Assembly (NCBI GenBank): GCA_029204225.1
Contig: CM055113.1
Span: 31,544,383 to 31,608,382 of the forward strand
Source: Diphasiastrum complanatum
Taxonomy: Eukaryota > Streptophyta > Lycopodiopsida > Lycopodiales > Lycopodiaceae
DNA length: 64,000 bases
Reading direction: 5' to 3'
Each line of letters starts with the position of its first letter. Positions within the stretch are counted from its first letter, which is position 1. Below the pieces are notes generated by a model, which ran no database searches, was not told the DNA's origin, and saw nothing but the letters and a program-made list of their open reading frames with translations. Below are positions 1 to 14,879 of this stretch, in pieces. The position numbers and the translations under genes are program-made.

Positions 1-735
1 AAGAATTGAAAAAGATTATCTATGTTAGATATAGGGGTCTTATGTTTTTACATCAAGCATCTAGGTGTAGGATGTTGATAAGAATAAATTTGGCATAGAT
101 GGCAAATTATGCATTTCCACCTTGTTAATGCACTATTTGAGCCAAATAGAGTAAGAGGCCTAAACACTTGCCAATTAGAGTGTAGACAAGTGTCAAAGTT
201 TTTTGTTTGATGAATTCCAAGAGGTCCAATAGGATTAGAGGTGGAACCTTGTGAGGTCCATAGGAAATTGAGTGTGCTTGAATATAGTCCAATAGAATTA
301 AGAGGTGCATGGATCAATGATCCAATAGGATCAAGAGGTGACAAAAATATGGTCCAATCATAGTTCAGCATAGTGATAGCTCGTGGACCTACTAGTATCA
401 TTGTACTTCCTCATTTTGAAGCTAATTGATTTGGTGATTTCATGGATTTTGTGAGTTATTGGATTTTCTAGCTTTCTCTCTCTACCTGAGAGCTCATGAT
501 GCATTTTCTCTCTCTACCCGAGGAGAGCAGCTTGTTTTACTTAGATTATTTTTTTAATACTTCCCACACGTGTGAGTGAGAGTTGGAAGTGATTGAATGC
601 ATGTAGTAGTGTGTCTTTGCCATAGATTCAAGATTGATCTTGAATCTCAATCTAGTCTTGATCTTGGTGCATCTACACACCTTAGGAAGATCACAAGTAC
701 ATGTAGTGGACAGTCCACACGTGTGAAATTCAACA
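1..735 (+). repeat. 5' LTR of copia family A copy 1
   Basis: This stretch repeats at 5482-6219 and ends ...TTCAACA directly before the primer site. It carries two CACACGTGTG palindromes (565-574 and 716-725), the second almost at the LTR end, and pyrimidine tracts around 475-520. Differences from the 3' LTR are mostly single-base insertions and deletions, which is unusual for natural LTR ageing. Confidence 0.92.
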
Positions 736-747
736 TGGTATCAGATC
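736..747 (+). other. Primer-binding site of copia family A copy 1
   Basis: TGGTATCAGATC follows the LTR end immediately. It differs by one base from the usual copia site TGGTATCAGAGC, which is complementary to the 3' end of initiator tRNA-Met and primes minus-strand DNA synthesis. The related copy at 34689 and the family B element at 28450 have the canonical sequence. Confidence 0.85.
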
Positions 748-1492
748 CTACCTAAGGGTTACCATGCATTTTTGATCCATCTAAGTGAAAAAATTTTCAT
801 CAATCTTGAGCTAGAAGTTGTCAAGGCCCATTTTCGTAGCTATCTTGTTCAATCTTGGATCAAAAGAGTCAAAAGGACATTGATTGGGTCTGACCTGGTA
901 TTGTACGGAATTAGGTGCTCAGACACGTGTGAGGAACATCCAATTTCAGTTTGGAAGTTCTCTCTCATGTTTGATCCATTTATCTTGCTTGATAGCTTGT
1001 TCTGAAGCTATTTTTGTCTAGTTTCTGTTGCAATCAGTTTCATTCCATTTGGTTGAGCCAATCAGAAGTTATAAGCTTTTGAGAGGGTTAGGTAGGGCAC
1101 CTAGACCTGGGTGGACACATTTGGTTTGGTCAAGAGATTGCTTGGTTGATCCAAAATCACAGTTGTATGCTTGCCAATCTCATCTATATGTGATCTAGGC
1201 ACTGTTTTGAGATCTTAGCCATTTTGTTTCATGCAATATCATTGTATTTGAGTCAAATTTGGTTTCTTAGTGTATTTCACACGTGCTAAGAGTGTTAGAT
1301 CCTAACTTTGCCTATACTCCATCATTTGATGTGAAATAGATCTTGTTTTAGAGAGATTTGAGTAGCTAGTGAGAATCAATTCACAAATTGTTGCAAGATC
1401 TTTCATAGGAGGAGATAGTACTCAATTATTGGATCCTATTGAAAGTGTGTAACAACATTTATTGTTCATCATTTGAGTTTTCTTCACTTCAA

Positions 1493-4400
1493 ATGTCTTC
1501 AATGGGTTCATCCTTGTTGGAACCAAGTGAAAGATTGACCACTTCAAACTATTCAATTTGGAAAATGAGGATGGATTCCATCTTGATCCTTCAAGATGTG
1601 ATGGACATAGTTCTTGGCCTTGAAGAAGAACCACAAGTTCTTCAAGAGGTTCAAAAATACAAAAAGAGAGCTAGGATGGGCTCTCCACTACATTAAGATG
1701 AATGTCTCTAATGAGATATTGAGGGAGATAGGTACTTGTACAACAACCAAAGAAGCTTGGGATTGTCTCAAGACTATCTATGAGGCTAAGAATACCTCTA
1801 GGGTTCTCACTCTTAGGAATCAAATCTTTCAAAGTAGCCAAAAGAGTGATGAGAGTGCATCTAGTTATGTTTTGAGAGTAAAAGATATTCATAGAGAGCT
1901 TGCTTGCATTGGTGATTCCATCAATCAAAATGAGCTAGTTCAAGTCATTCTCAATGGCTTGAGAAGTGAATTTGATAACCTTGTCCAATCCTATGCCATT
2001 AAGGAGGAGCTACCAAGTTTGGAGGCTCTCCAAAGTGTGCTAATTTCAGAAGAATCAAGACAAGAGTACAAGCTCTTGAGGATGGACAAGCTTTCTCTCA
2101 CTCATAATGATGGCAAAGCTATCTTTGCCAAGGATAAGCACAAAGGGAGGAGCAAGAACCAACATCAACAATCCTCAAGCAAGGACAAAGTCAAATCCAA
2201 AGACAAAGATGAGGAGGAAGATGATTCCTCTAATGCTTCATCATCCAAGCTCAAGAAGAAGAAGAAGATCAAGTGCTTTTATTGTGGCAAGAAAGGTCAT
2301 TATGCCACCAATTGCTTCAAAAAGAAGAATCAACTCAAGCAAGCCAATATTACCAATGAGAAGGAAGACACTATTGCAAGTGATGGAGAGGGATCTCTTA
2401 TGGTCTCTAGTTTCTCATCTACTCCTTTCAAGAAGGACGGCCTATGGTATATTGATAGTGGAGCCTCTTCACATATGTGTAGCTCCAAGGACTCTTTCTC
2501 TTCTATTGCACCTTATGATGGAGTCAAGAAATCAATATACACTGCAAATGATTTTGAATGTCCTATTGAAGGCATAGGGAACATTCCCTTGAAGCTTGCA
2601 TCCTCTAAAGTTCTTTCTCTCTCTAGAGTTCTTTATGTACCTAAGCTTACCAAGAATCTTATTAGTGTTGACCAATTGCTTGATAATGGCCTTGATGTAA
2701 AATTCAATGTTGATACTTGCACTATCAAGAAGAATGATGAGATACTTGCATTAGGATCTAGATTTGGTGGCATCTATAAACTAGATCCAAATGAGTATGT
2801 GAATGCTTGTAATGTTTCTCTTGTGAACAAGCTCTCTATGGAGGAATTATGGCATAGGAGGTTGGGACATCCCAACTACAAATCCATGCTCTCTATGATC
2901 AAAGAATCCAAAGCTATTGGCTTGCCAAAGTCATTCTCCAAGAAGATCAAGGCTTGTGAGGCTTGTGCTATTGCTAAATCTCACAAAAAGCCATTTACAA
3001 GATCTTCTATCAAAAGCAAGCATCCTTTGGAGTTAATCCACTCGGATGTGCATTTCTCATCAACTACAAGCAAGGGAGGAGCCACTTGTTTTGTTACTTT
3101 CATTGATGACTACACAAGATTCACTTGGATATATCTTCTTGCTTCAAAATCTATGGTGTTTGATCATTTCCTTATTTTCAAAGCTTATGTAGAGAAGCAA
3201 TTCTCATTCAAAATTAAAGCTCTTAGAAGTGATGGAGGTGGTGAATATATCTCCAATAAATTTCAAGATTTTTGTGAGCTTGAAGGCATTAAAAGAGAGT
3301 TTTCTTGTGCCTACTCTCCATCACAAAATGGAGTGGCCGAGAGAAAGAATAGATCTCTATGTGAATGTGCAAAATCTATGAGAATTGAGGCATCTTTGCC
3401 CAAATATTTTTGGGGAGAAGCCATTAATTGTGCAAATTATCTTTGCAATAGGCTCCCACATATAGCTCTTGGAGGAAGGTCACCATATGAAATCTTATTT
3501 TTGAAGAAGCCTAAGGTTGATCACCTTAGAGTTTTTGGATGCATATGCTTTGTCCATATTCCCTTGGAAACAAGGAAGAAGGAAGATCCTAGTGCATGCA
3601 AAGGGATCATGGTTGGATACTCATCCACCAAGAAGGCCTATAGAGTCTTTATACTCTCTACTTCTCAAGTTATTGAAAGTAGAGATGTTGTCTTTCGTGA
3701 AGATCAACACTCATCATTTGAAGAGGCCGAGATCAAGAAATCTTTGGATGCATCATCAATTATTGAAGACAATCATGATGTGATGGGGTCGAGTTTTGAA
3801 GAAGACTCTCCTCGGATTTTTTCACCAAGAAGATCCATGAGAGATAGATCCGAGCCTAAGAGGCTCTCATATGTTGACAAAGGCAAACAAGTGGATCTTG
3901 ATTCCACTAATTATGTTTTTTATGTCTCTCATGAAGAGCCAAAGAATGTACAAGAGGCACTCAATACCAAGGAGTGGTATGATGCCATGAAGCAAGAGTA
4001 TGATGCATTGATCACCAACAATACTTGGGAGCTTGTGGATCCTCCATCCAACAAGCATGTGATTGGTTGCAAGTGGGTATTTCGGATCAAGTTCAATCAT
4101 GATGGCACCATCAACAAGCAAGATTATGTGCCAAAGGATTTGCTCAAATCCATGGTCTTGATTATGAGGAGACCTTTGCACCCGTTGCAAAGATGGTGAC
4201 AATAAGAATTCTTATTTCTCTTGCTTGTTTTTTCAAGTGGAAGGTGTTCCAATTAGATGTATCCAATGCTTTTCTAAATGGTTATCTTGAGGAGGAGATC
4301 TATATGGAACAACCTCAAGGATTCATCAAGGATGAGTCCAAAGTGTGCTTGCTCTTCAAAAGTCTTTCTGGACTCAACCAAGCACCAAGATCATGGTATT

Positions 4401-5463
4401 CAAGACTTAACTCTTTTCTTATCTGACTAGGATTTACTCTTAGTGACTATGATCCTTCCATGTATCTAAAGTTTGTTGATAGCAATATTGTCATTCTTCT
4501 AATTTATGTTGATGACATTATTCTTTGTGGAAGTTGTATCAAGCTAGTTGATGAAACCAAGCTAGCACTTGGATGTGAGTTTAAAATGCAAGATTTAGGA
4601 GAGATACATTACATCCTAGGCCTAGAAATTGATTTTTATGAAAATCATGTCTTTATATGCCAATCTAGATATGCTCACTCTATGTTGAAAAAATTCCATA
4701 TTCTAAGAGCATAGATACTCCAATGGAGCAAATTGTAAAAGATCCTAATAAAGGTGATGAAAGATCCTTTGAGGACATCACACTTTTTAGGAGTCTTGTA
4801 GGATCCTTGATTTGGCTTACCATTACTAGGCCCGATCTTAGTTTTTGTGTGCACAAATTGAGTCAATTTATGCAAGATCCTAAGATCCATCATTGAAAGA
4901 TAGCCAAGAGGATTCTAAGATATGTATCTTCATCTTGTGATTATGGTCTACTCTATAAAAGTGAAGATCTATCCATTATTGGCTACTCAAATTCAGACTT
5001 TGCAAGTGACTAGATGGATCGAAAGTCTATTAGTGCATACACTATCTTTCCTGGAGGCAATCTAATATCTTGGCTTTCCAAAAAGCAAGATACTATATCT
5101 CTCTCTTCATGTGAGGCCAAGTACAAAGCACTCACTACAACTACCAAAGAAGTGCTTTGGATCAAGAGGTTATTAATGGAACTAAAGTGCATCAAGGAGG
5201 ATGATCTACCAATGATCAAGTGTGATAACATCTCGGCCCAATCTCTTGCCAATAATCCCATATTTCATGCAAGAAGCAAGCACATAGAAGTGGCACACCA
5301 TTTTGTGAGAGAAAAGCTTATTGGAGGAGAAATCTATTTGGAGCATGTCAACTCGTCCTCTTGTATTGCCGATCTACTCACCAAGCCTTTGAGCAAAAGT
5401 GCTTTCATCAAGCATAGATCTAATCTTGGAGTTATATCAAGATCAATGCTCAAATCTTCATAG
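1493..5463 (+). pseudogene. Copia family A gag-pol, broken
   Basis: The reading starts at the ATG at 1493 (MSSMGSSLLEPSERLTTSNY), aligned with the start at 35429 in the sister copy. In order it shows a UBN2-type gag, a CCHC zinc knuckle (CFYCGKKGHYATNC, about 2270-2312), protease WYIDSGASSHM (about 2445), the integrase HHCC region (WHRRLGHPN, CEAC), the integrase core (HSDVH, SDGGGEY, VAERKNR), RT (DVSNAFLNG about 4256, YVDD about 4507) and RNase H to 5463. Lesions seen: an extra G near 1677, a frame change near 4120, a stop TGA at 4424, a frame change near 4700, a TGA at 4894 and a TAG at 5011. The first RNase H aspartate reads as asparagine (YSNSDF). From about 1680 to 4120 one frame is open. 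Some of the indels could be sequencing errors. Confidence 0.92.
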
Positions 5464-5481
5464 ATAATCTTTTAGGAGGAG

Positions 5482-7026
<1,545 letters not shown>

Positions 7027-7306
7027 TTAGATCATCACATTTTGCATTGTATGCTGCATATGTTGATTTGAGTAAGTGTGAGAACTATGAGCTCCTTGAT
7101 CTATATGAAAGAAGAAAGTTATTGCATGACTCCAAATTGCAACTTTCATTAAAGAAAGTGTCGAAAACAGAGCAGACTTTGAAAATTCAAATACTTTGTA
7201 TTCTTTTTTATTTCTATATACAAAAATATCTATATATGTCTGCTGCCTATTGGCTTGTATAAATTTGCATGCTTTTTGAAAAAATTTATAATTCATCAAT
7301 TTTGTA

Positions 7307-9113
7307 TTATGACGTATTTGCATTCTTTTGTAAAACCAATGGAAAAGTTGTAGAACATACTTGTTTTTTGTGCTCGTTTCCCATGTTGTGTACTTTTATG
7401 AAATGCCACTCTTGCTGGGCCAATGAGATTTCTTCATTAGTTGAGATGAACATATGTTGAGACTTCAACTCTTTCTTGCAAAGAATGTCAAATGATGTCG
7501 TAATATATTTTAGAAAAGCAATATATAAATCAGTACCAAAAGTATCTAATTTAGTTGCACAAATTTGTCTACAATGGTGATACGCCCGAATCTTATCATA
7601 TAATGTGTTCTGTGATCTGCTCCCCATGCACATTGAAGTGCATCAACAAATTCACTGGTTGTTTTATGTTTCATTTGTACATCTGTGTTTGAAAAGTTAT
7701 CTTTTCTAAAGTATTTTACCATTTGTCAAGTTTTTTCCAAACTTTTGCATTGAGTAGTCGAGTAGAATCTCATTCCTCAAAATCTTGAGTTGTAGCAATT
7801 ATCTCTTTCAAAGATGAGCATTGAATTTTGGGTTTCTTTTCCAGAACAAGTTGATAGAAATATACGAGCTTTGGATCCTCCAATGCTTTATTTGCATGAA
7901 TATTTTTTGATTTACTTGAAAGCTTATCATATGTTTTTAACAAAGTCTTTATGTAAGCCTGCTTTAGACAAAACATCCTCTAATCTAGAAATGGCTTGCT
8001 TCAAAGATTACTCTGGCTTGGTATTTCAAACAAACTACATGTGAAAATATACTAGTTTTTCTATTATATGCACATTTGCATGCAATGTACAAATATGAAC
8101 ATTATGAATAGGAATCGGTAGTACCAGTTTCCAATTTGGATCTTCTCTGTCTCTTGATATTTCTATACTCTTTGTCATGTCCTTTGTCTTCATACAATAC
8201 AAACATGGGTGCTTTGAATTAGCTCCACGGAAAATATTGAATATACAGTTTAATGTCTTCACGTCTCTTGCTAAATGCCAATCTATGTTAAAATTTTCTG
8301 ATGATAGGATATGATCTTCTTTCCATGTCTTTCCATGTGATTTCTAACGATGATAGGATATGATCTTCTACTAAATATCCATGAGAGAATGTCAATGTCT
8401 TCTTTCAACACCTACAAGAGAAACAAAAAATTGTTTTGGCTTAATATCAACATAGAGAAGATTATTCAGATAGAATTTGTAAAAGAGCAACTATACCTGA
8501 AAAGCTGCCAACCACCATATATCGTTCTCTAATTGAACACTGAAGGTGAGGCCTTCTGAGTATTCTAAATTTGAAAGTGCTCCATTCATGAATGTAAGAC
8601 TAATTAATTTGTCTATTTTTTGTCCCTTTTTAATTTCAGACTCATCTGACTTAAGAAGAACTATCAACTTGTTATTCACATTCTCATTCATAATATCATA
8701 AAATTCTTTTATGAATGTTTTTAATTGATTAATGTCAATAAAAAAATGGTTGCAATTGTCATAAGCTAGACATTGTCCCTTCGAGAAATACACCTCATTG
8801 ATATAAAATGGAATACCCACTATTTTTTGGGTTCCTTGGTTTAACATATTTCTTTTTCTTCTAAGATGATATATTGGTGGTATTGCAAAAAAATTATGCC
8901 TACCTGTGCAACTGATTCCTCTATCATCTTAAACATTCTAGCATATGCTTCTCTACTGATGCTAGAAAAATCACATGCCCCTTGAACTAATGTAATGTCC
9001 AGTATTTTTCCAACTTGAGGTGAAAAAATCAAATCCAAATGATCTAATTTTGCCCTTTTATTTTTTGCTAATCTGGATAGCACATCTAGCTTCACTACCA
9101 ATGTAAAAATCAT
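7307..9113 (-). CDS. Unknown spliced gene or gene relic with CxxC/HxxxH region
   Basis: I do not recognise this gene. Coding blocks in reading order are about 9113-8907, 8867-8496 and about 8330-8035, then weaker blocks 7976-7770 and 7560-7307. Boundaries look like splice junctions: CAG^GTAGGC follows VAQ near 8907, an acceptor CTTAG lies near 8867, and CAG^GTATAG follows AAFQ near 8496. The third block reads WHLARDVKTLNCIFNIFRG, then a GANSKHPCLYC motif and a CTLHANVH stretch. That layout (an acidic 'D.K' segment, a short Cys pair, a later His pair) resembles zinc-binding inserts of RNase H-fold transposases, but this is inference. The 3' blocks contain stops and the gene may be decayed. No LTRs or inverted termini were recognised around it. 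Confidence 0.45.
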
Positions 9114-9225
9114 GCATTAACGACACATAGAAGATGAAAACTTAATAAGCACTTGTCATAAACACTTATATGCTACTATCCCTAGCCATGCAACAGCCAT
9201 ACAATGACAATACAAACATGTGTGA

Positions 9226-9499
9226 AACTTAGAATTTGCTTTGCACAGGAACGCAGATCATGCTACACAGTAACACAAACAGAAAACACTCTCCACAGCA
9301 AGCTCACATGGCAACTGTATTTCTCAAAATGAAATTACACTGTACATATAGTTGTTCACTCGGGCAACCCATGCATGACCCAGGTTGTCGTTGGCGGGAC
9401 GCGTGTCCCGTCGACTTGCCTCGTGGCGAGGCCAACTGATCCTTATCCACTGATAGGACCCACAATACAGTAACACAGTGATTCTACTTTAATTCTAAC
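9226..9499 (-). repeat. 3' LTR of copia family C
   Basis: This copy matches 14879-15151 with scattered substitutions. It contains a locally GC-rich part (GGCGGGACGCGTGTCCCG near 9396-9413, a near-perfect inverted repeat) that stands out from its AT-rich surroundings and could form a hairpin in the transcript. Confidence 0.85.
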
Positions 9500-9553
9500 T
9501 CTCTCCCTTAAAGTAGAGTCACTTCTTATACAGTCATATACATAGCTTTAAAG

Positions 9554-12500
9554 TCAACAAACTTTAAGTATAGAAAGCTTTGATCTAAACTTATCAAACT
9601 TTTCTCCAATAAGTGGCTTGGTGAAAATATCAGCTAGTTGTTCTTCTTTGTTACAATGAACAACATGAATTTCATGACTCAGTAGCCCCTCACGTATGAA
9701 GTGATACTGAATCTCAATGTGTTTAGTTCTCGCATGAAACACTGGATTCTTTGCTAGCTGAATGCCACTCTGACTGTCGCTATGTAATGTCATGGGATTT
9801 TTTTGCTTCATGCCAATTTCTTCCAAGATTTGTCTCAACCATATAGCTTCTTGTGCTGCACTACACATTGCCTTATACTCTGCTTCTGTGGTGGAAAGAG
9901 CAATTGTACTTTGCCTCTTACTAGACCAGGAAAAGCAATTACCACAAAACTGGAATATATATCCTATAGTGGATCTACGATCATCATAGTCACCTCCCCA
10001 ATCCGCATCCACATAGCCACACAACTCAGGTAAACCATCATGCTTCCTATAGATCAAGCCATACTCTGAAGTGCCTTTCACATAATGCAAAATGCGTTTA
10101 GCTGCCTTCCAATGCATTTCCGTAGGTGCTACCATAAACTGACTTACAATGCCAACAACATAGCATATATCTGGTCTAGTCGTGGTAAGGTAAATCAAGC
10201 TCCCTACTAACTGTCTATATAGCGTAGCATCAAATGACTGTGACTCATCAAGCTTAGAAAGCTTTTTACCTGGTTCAATAGGAGTGTTTACTGGTTTGCA
10301 ATCCTACAACCTAAACCTATGCAACAACTCTTTGACATATTTCACCTGTGTTAAATCCACTTCATGTCCTTTTTGCCACACTTCTACTCCAAGGTAGTAA
10401 TGCATCAGGCTGAGATCTGTCATCTCGAATTGTTCCATGAGGTCTTTCTTGATCATGTCTTTCATCTCTTGATTATTTCCCGTAATAATCAAGTCATCAA
10501 CATAAAGAGCAATCAAAGCATAAGACATATAGATTTGGATCAGAATCTGTTCTCACCATCCCCTTTGAATGAAAGTAGGCATCAATCCTGCTATACCATG
10601 CACGTGGTGCTTGTTTAAGACCATAAAGCGCTTTCTTCAAGCGACATACTTTATTTTCCTGTTTTTTCATTACAAAGCCTTCAGGTTGATCCATGAACAC
10701 TTCTTCTTCTAACTCACCATTTAGAAAAGCATATTTCACATCGATCTGATGCAAAGGCCAACCAAAATGTGAAGCTGAAGCAATAAGTAGACGTAGAGTA
10801 TTCCACTTACAAACCGGTGCAAAGGTCTCCTCATAGTCGATGCCATTATTTTGTGCGTACCCTTTGATCACTAATCTTGCTTTGTGTTTTTCTATACTTC
10901 CATCTGCATGGTACTTGGTCCTGTATACCCATTTTCAACCAATGGATTTTTTGCCAACTGGTGGTTCTACTAAGTTCCATGTGCTATGCTTAGCAATTGA
11001 CTCCATCTCCTCTCCCATGGCCTTGACCCAAATATCATCATCCTTCGCTTCACCATAAGTTAAAGGTTCTTTGCTTTGAATAATGCTAGATAAGAGAGCA
11101 TAATTTGCTTCATACCTTTCAGGTAGTATCTTCTCTCTTGTTGATCTTCGTAGCTCTCCCTGGTTAGATGATCCTAGAAAGTCATCTATGTCGCGGCTCT
11201 CCAACAATCTCTCAAACCACTTAGGGAGCTTTCTGTCAGGTGATCGGCTTCCTGGTGAAAATGTATCCCACGGTACATCCTTCTCCTTGTGTTTGTCACC
11301 TGCAACTTCAATCCTTCTTGCACCAAAAGGTTTGTCCCTACCTCTCCAACCCATTTCTTGAGGTTGAGTAGTAGTATCTTGAGATGTATCCTCATGTTCA
11401 TCACTCGGAAGGTCAATGAATGGATCATCATCAGGTGGTATCCTCACTATACCATCTTTCCCACTGGATGTGTCTATCTTCTCAGCATCCTTGTCTTCAT
11501 ACATCTTGGATTCATCAAAGATAACATCACAGCTTATATGGATTCTGTTTTCGACTGGATCAAAACATCTATAGCCCTTCACATGATCATCATATCCTAG
11601 GAATATGCACTTGATAGCTTTTACATCAAGTTTACGTCTCTCTTCCTTAGGAATGTGTACAAAGGCCTTACATCCAAATATTCGCAAGTGGTTCACCTTT
11701 GGCTTCTTCTTCGTGAATGCTTCCTCAAGTGTTATCTTTGGTATGGCAATGGTAGGACTTCTATTTTGAAGATAGACTGCCGTGCTACATGCTTCTGACC
11801 AAAAATCTTTTGATAGTTTCATCTCAGCTAGCATAGATTTGGCACTTTCCACAATCGTACGATTTTTGCGCTCAGCTACACCATTGAGAGCAGGAGTATG
11901 AGCTTGCGTAAATTGTCTTTTAATCCCACATTGATCACAAAGATCATTGAAGTCATTAGACTTGTACTCACCTCCACTATCTGATCTTAGGACTTTGATC
12001 TTCCTACCTGTCTGATTTTCGACCAATGCTTTGAAGGTCTTGAAGTTATCAAATGCATCTAATTCCTTCTTCAAGAAGTAGGGCGTCTTACGTGACATAT
12101 CATCAATAAAGGTCATGAAATCGAAGGCCTTACCTAAGGACATAGTCCTCATAGGCCTGCATAAATCTGTGTGGATTAAATCCAGGATGTTCTTTGCTCT
12201 TGAAACACTCCCTTCATTGAACTTCCCTCGATTCTGCTTCCCATATACACAAGATTTGCACATCGATTTCAAGTGATCTTCTATGGTAGGCAATCCTGTT
12301 ACCATCTCCAATTTTCTCATCAAATTGAGGCTTCCCAAGTTCAAGTGACCAAGCCTCTTATGCCACAACTCAGTTTGCGAAGGAATGGATGATACAAGTC
12401 CATGTTGCCTCTTGATTGTAGCATTCAACCTGTACAATTTTGTATTGGGCTCTCTTACTCCATCCGCAATAACTTTGAACTTTTGGTTCACATCCTTCAC

Positions 12501-13652
12501 AAAGCAACGATCATGGGCGAATTCTTGATCAGTAATGACTCCAACAGAAAGTAGATTTTTCTTCAAACCTGGTATGTAAAGTACCTCCCTGATTATCTTG
12601 CTTTTGCCATCAGGTAGTTGGATTGAAACGGTGCCTATCCGCTTGATCATGCACACCTCACCATTTGCTTGTGAGACAGATGTTCCATTATCCAACACCT
12701 TCAAACTACTGAACCAATTCTTGTTACCTGTCATGTGTCTTGTGGATCGTGAGTCAATATACCATGCTTGATCATCTTGATTAGATGACAATGCAGATAT
12801 GAAGATGCTAGAGTCTTCAATCTCACCCTCATTGACAAGGTTACCTGCTTGTTTTGGTTTCCCCTAGTCTTGTTCTGTCAGGAATTTGCAACATTCACTC
12901 TTCTAATGGCCCTTTTTACCACAATGGAAGAACTTGCCTTTCTTCTTAATTTTATTGGAAGATTCCTCATCCTCCTGAGATTTGGCAAATTGCTGCTTAG
13001 ACTTCTTCTTGCCCTTGCCCTTGCCTTGTTTTTGGCGTGTCGCAAGTGCCTGATCGTTAGCATTTTGACGTCTAGCTTTCACCATTTCTCGTCGTTGCTC
13101 TTCCTGCATCAAGATTCTTGTGAGCTCGTCAAAGGTTGGCAATCTTTCTCTTGATGCTATTCCGCTCACAAGCATCTGATAGGATTCTGCAATGCCACAC
13201 AATGCATTGTGCACCAGCTCCACATCACGTATGCGTTTGCCAATAGAATGCAATTCATCTCTCATTGTCTTGATTCTGGTCATGTACGTCTGAATGTGCT
13301 CTCCTTGCTCCATGCGGGCACTATTCAACTTTGACTTCAAAAACATGATTCTTGACGGATTTGACGTTTCGAACTGCTCCTTTAGCACATCCCATGCCTA
13401 TCTGGATGTAATAGCATCACAAATGTGGGTAATGATGTGATCCTTCACTAACAAGTTAATGAAGGTCAAAGCTTTCCTCATCTTTTTGTCAAACACTTTG
13501 ATGTCTGCTTCATTTGGCGGCCTTCTCTCATCACCTGTGACGACTTCCCACATGTCTTTCTCCATCAATATGTTTTTCATTTTGAATTTCCACACTGCAT
13601 AGTTGCAAATCCCGTCCAATTTGCTACTTTCACTCAAAATGGACTCTCCCAT
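9554..13652 (-). pseudogene. Copia family C gag-pol, few lesions
   Basis: Reading leftwards from the ATG at 13652 (MGESILSESSKLDGICNYAV): gag with KFKMKNILMEKDMWE; a zinc knuckle starting FFHCGKKGH near 12910; protease WYIDSRSTRHM near 12760; integrase with HKRLGHLN, a CKSC pair and VAERKNR; RT with DVKYAFLNGELEEE and YVDDLIITGN (about 10505); RNase H with YVDADWGGD and STTEAEYKA, ending at 9554. Five lesions are visible: a TAG stop near 13391, a frame change near 12900, a TGA near 10935 (in IG*KWVY), a frame change near 10520 and a TAG near 10305. The protease motif D-S/T-G-A is altered to D-S-R-S. The other domains look well preserved. Confidence 0.92.
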
Positions 13653-14867
13653 ATTTACGATCGCAAAACTGCTTGAAACTTCTGCCTTAGGCTAAGAACA
13701 GTATGTCGAGGCCAACAATGATGTCAGAAGTTGAAAATAATGACCTGCACTTTTTTTCTTACCAGGCCACTCGATGCTTTTCCACCAATTTGAAAGCCAA
13801 ATCGGCGTCACCTTCTGAAATGCACTCAGTCGTCAACTCCCAACAACGTGTCCAATGGAATGGTGAAATCACTTCTGGTAGATTCTGAACACTTTCTCCG
13901 CTGCAGTCACTCCGTTTTGTTGTACCGTACTTGCAGGTACAGTCCGAGTGCCCTTCGTTTGGAGGTTATAGCCTTTCGTTTGGGTCAAAATGGGCAAAGG
14001 ACCCAAAAATAGGGACTTTGCTGGGAAGCTAAGTCGTGGTTCCCGGCTCCCTTTGGGATGCCTGCGCTACAATTGAGAATAAGACTTGAAGGGAGTTCTA
14101 GCATGCTTAGCTAGAATATAGCTTCGACAAACTGTACGGTCTGAAATATTGCTGCAGTTGAGATCTCAAACAATTTTTTTTTGCTCACATATTTCGAAGA
14201 TAAGTGAAATTTTCATGACCCATTTTGTTATGCCATAGTAAATCTCTATCTTCCAAAGTAGAAGTAGATAGAGCTTGAATAGTCGAAGCATTGCAATGAC
14301 TAAGCTTATGAAGATTGCCTTGCCTCTTTCCGAGTGCAAGTACCTTTATGCTTTATCTAATATTGAACAAGACTGTAGAGTGATCAGTCAGAAAATTTCG
14401 TGGAGAAATGGTGATTTTAGCTCAACTTGACAGATTGGCTTTTTTCACCTTTTTACCATAAATCTGCTAGGTTAACTGTCTAGAGACAAATCTCTGACAT
14501 AAACCTCAGAATCTCTCCATGGCTGGTTGACAATGTGATTAGCTTTCTTCCTGTCCTTACGACATCCAAAACAGTGTGCAAACAATGAAGAAATCACCAG
14601 TTATGTATAAAAACCGTAACCCCAAGCCTGATTTCAATTTTCAGCTGGCTTCAAAATTGTCAATTTTTCACCAAATTTTTCCCTGTCTGATGCTCTGCAC
14701 AGGCTAATAATCCCTCTGTTGAGCTTAGCAGGTCTCTATAAATCAGAAACCGTGCACCAATGCTTCTCTTTCCATCTTCAACCCGCCGTAAACCCCAAAC
14801 TCTCAGAAGACAGTTCTCCCGAAGCTTTCTTCAACGACGATGCTGTACTGTGTACACTCCCTGTACA
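13653..14867 (-). other. Untranslated leader of copia family C
   Basis: About 1.2 kb lies between the primer site and the gag start on the minus strand. It has no conserved ORF and is somewhat richer in GC than nearby DNA. Short plus-strand ORFs here are not supported by any motif. Confidence 0.7.
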
Positions 14868-14879
14868 GCTCTGATACCA
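14868..14879 (-). other. Primer-binding site of copia family C
   Basis: The plus strand reads GCTCTGATACCA, the exact complement of TGGTATCAGAGC, the usual initiator tRNA-Met primer site of copia elements. It abuts the right-hand LTR and fixes the element's orientation as minus. Confidence 0.9.

Noticed and set aside
736-747. tRNA-Met-like sequence
   Set aside because: It is a retrotransposon primer-binding site of about 12 bases, as at 14868, 28450 and 34689. No tRNA cloverleaf surrounds it.
2107-2577. 156-codon basic ORF overlapping gag-protease in another frame, with a counterpart at 36111-36569
   Set aside because: Both copies follow from the same underlying gag sequence. A basic alternative frame is expected from Lys-rich gag codons, and there is no start context or independent conservation.
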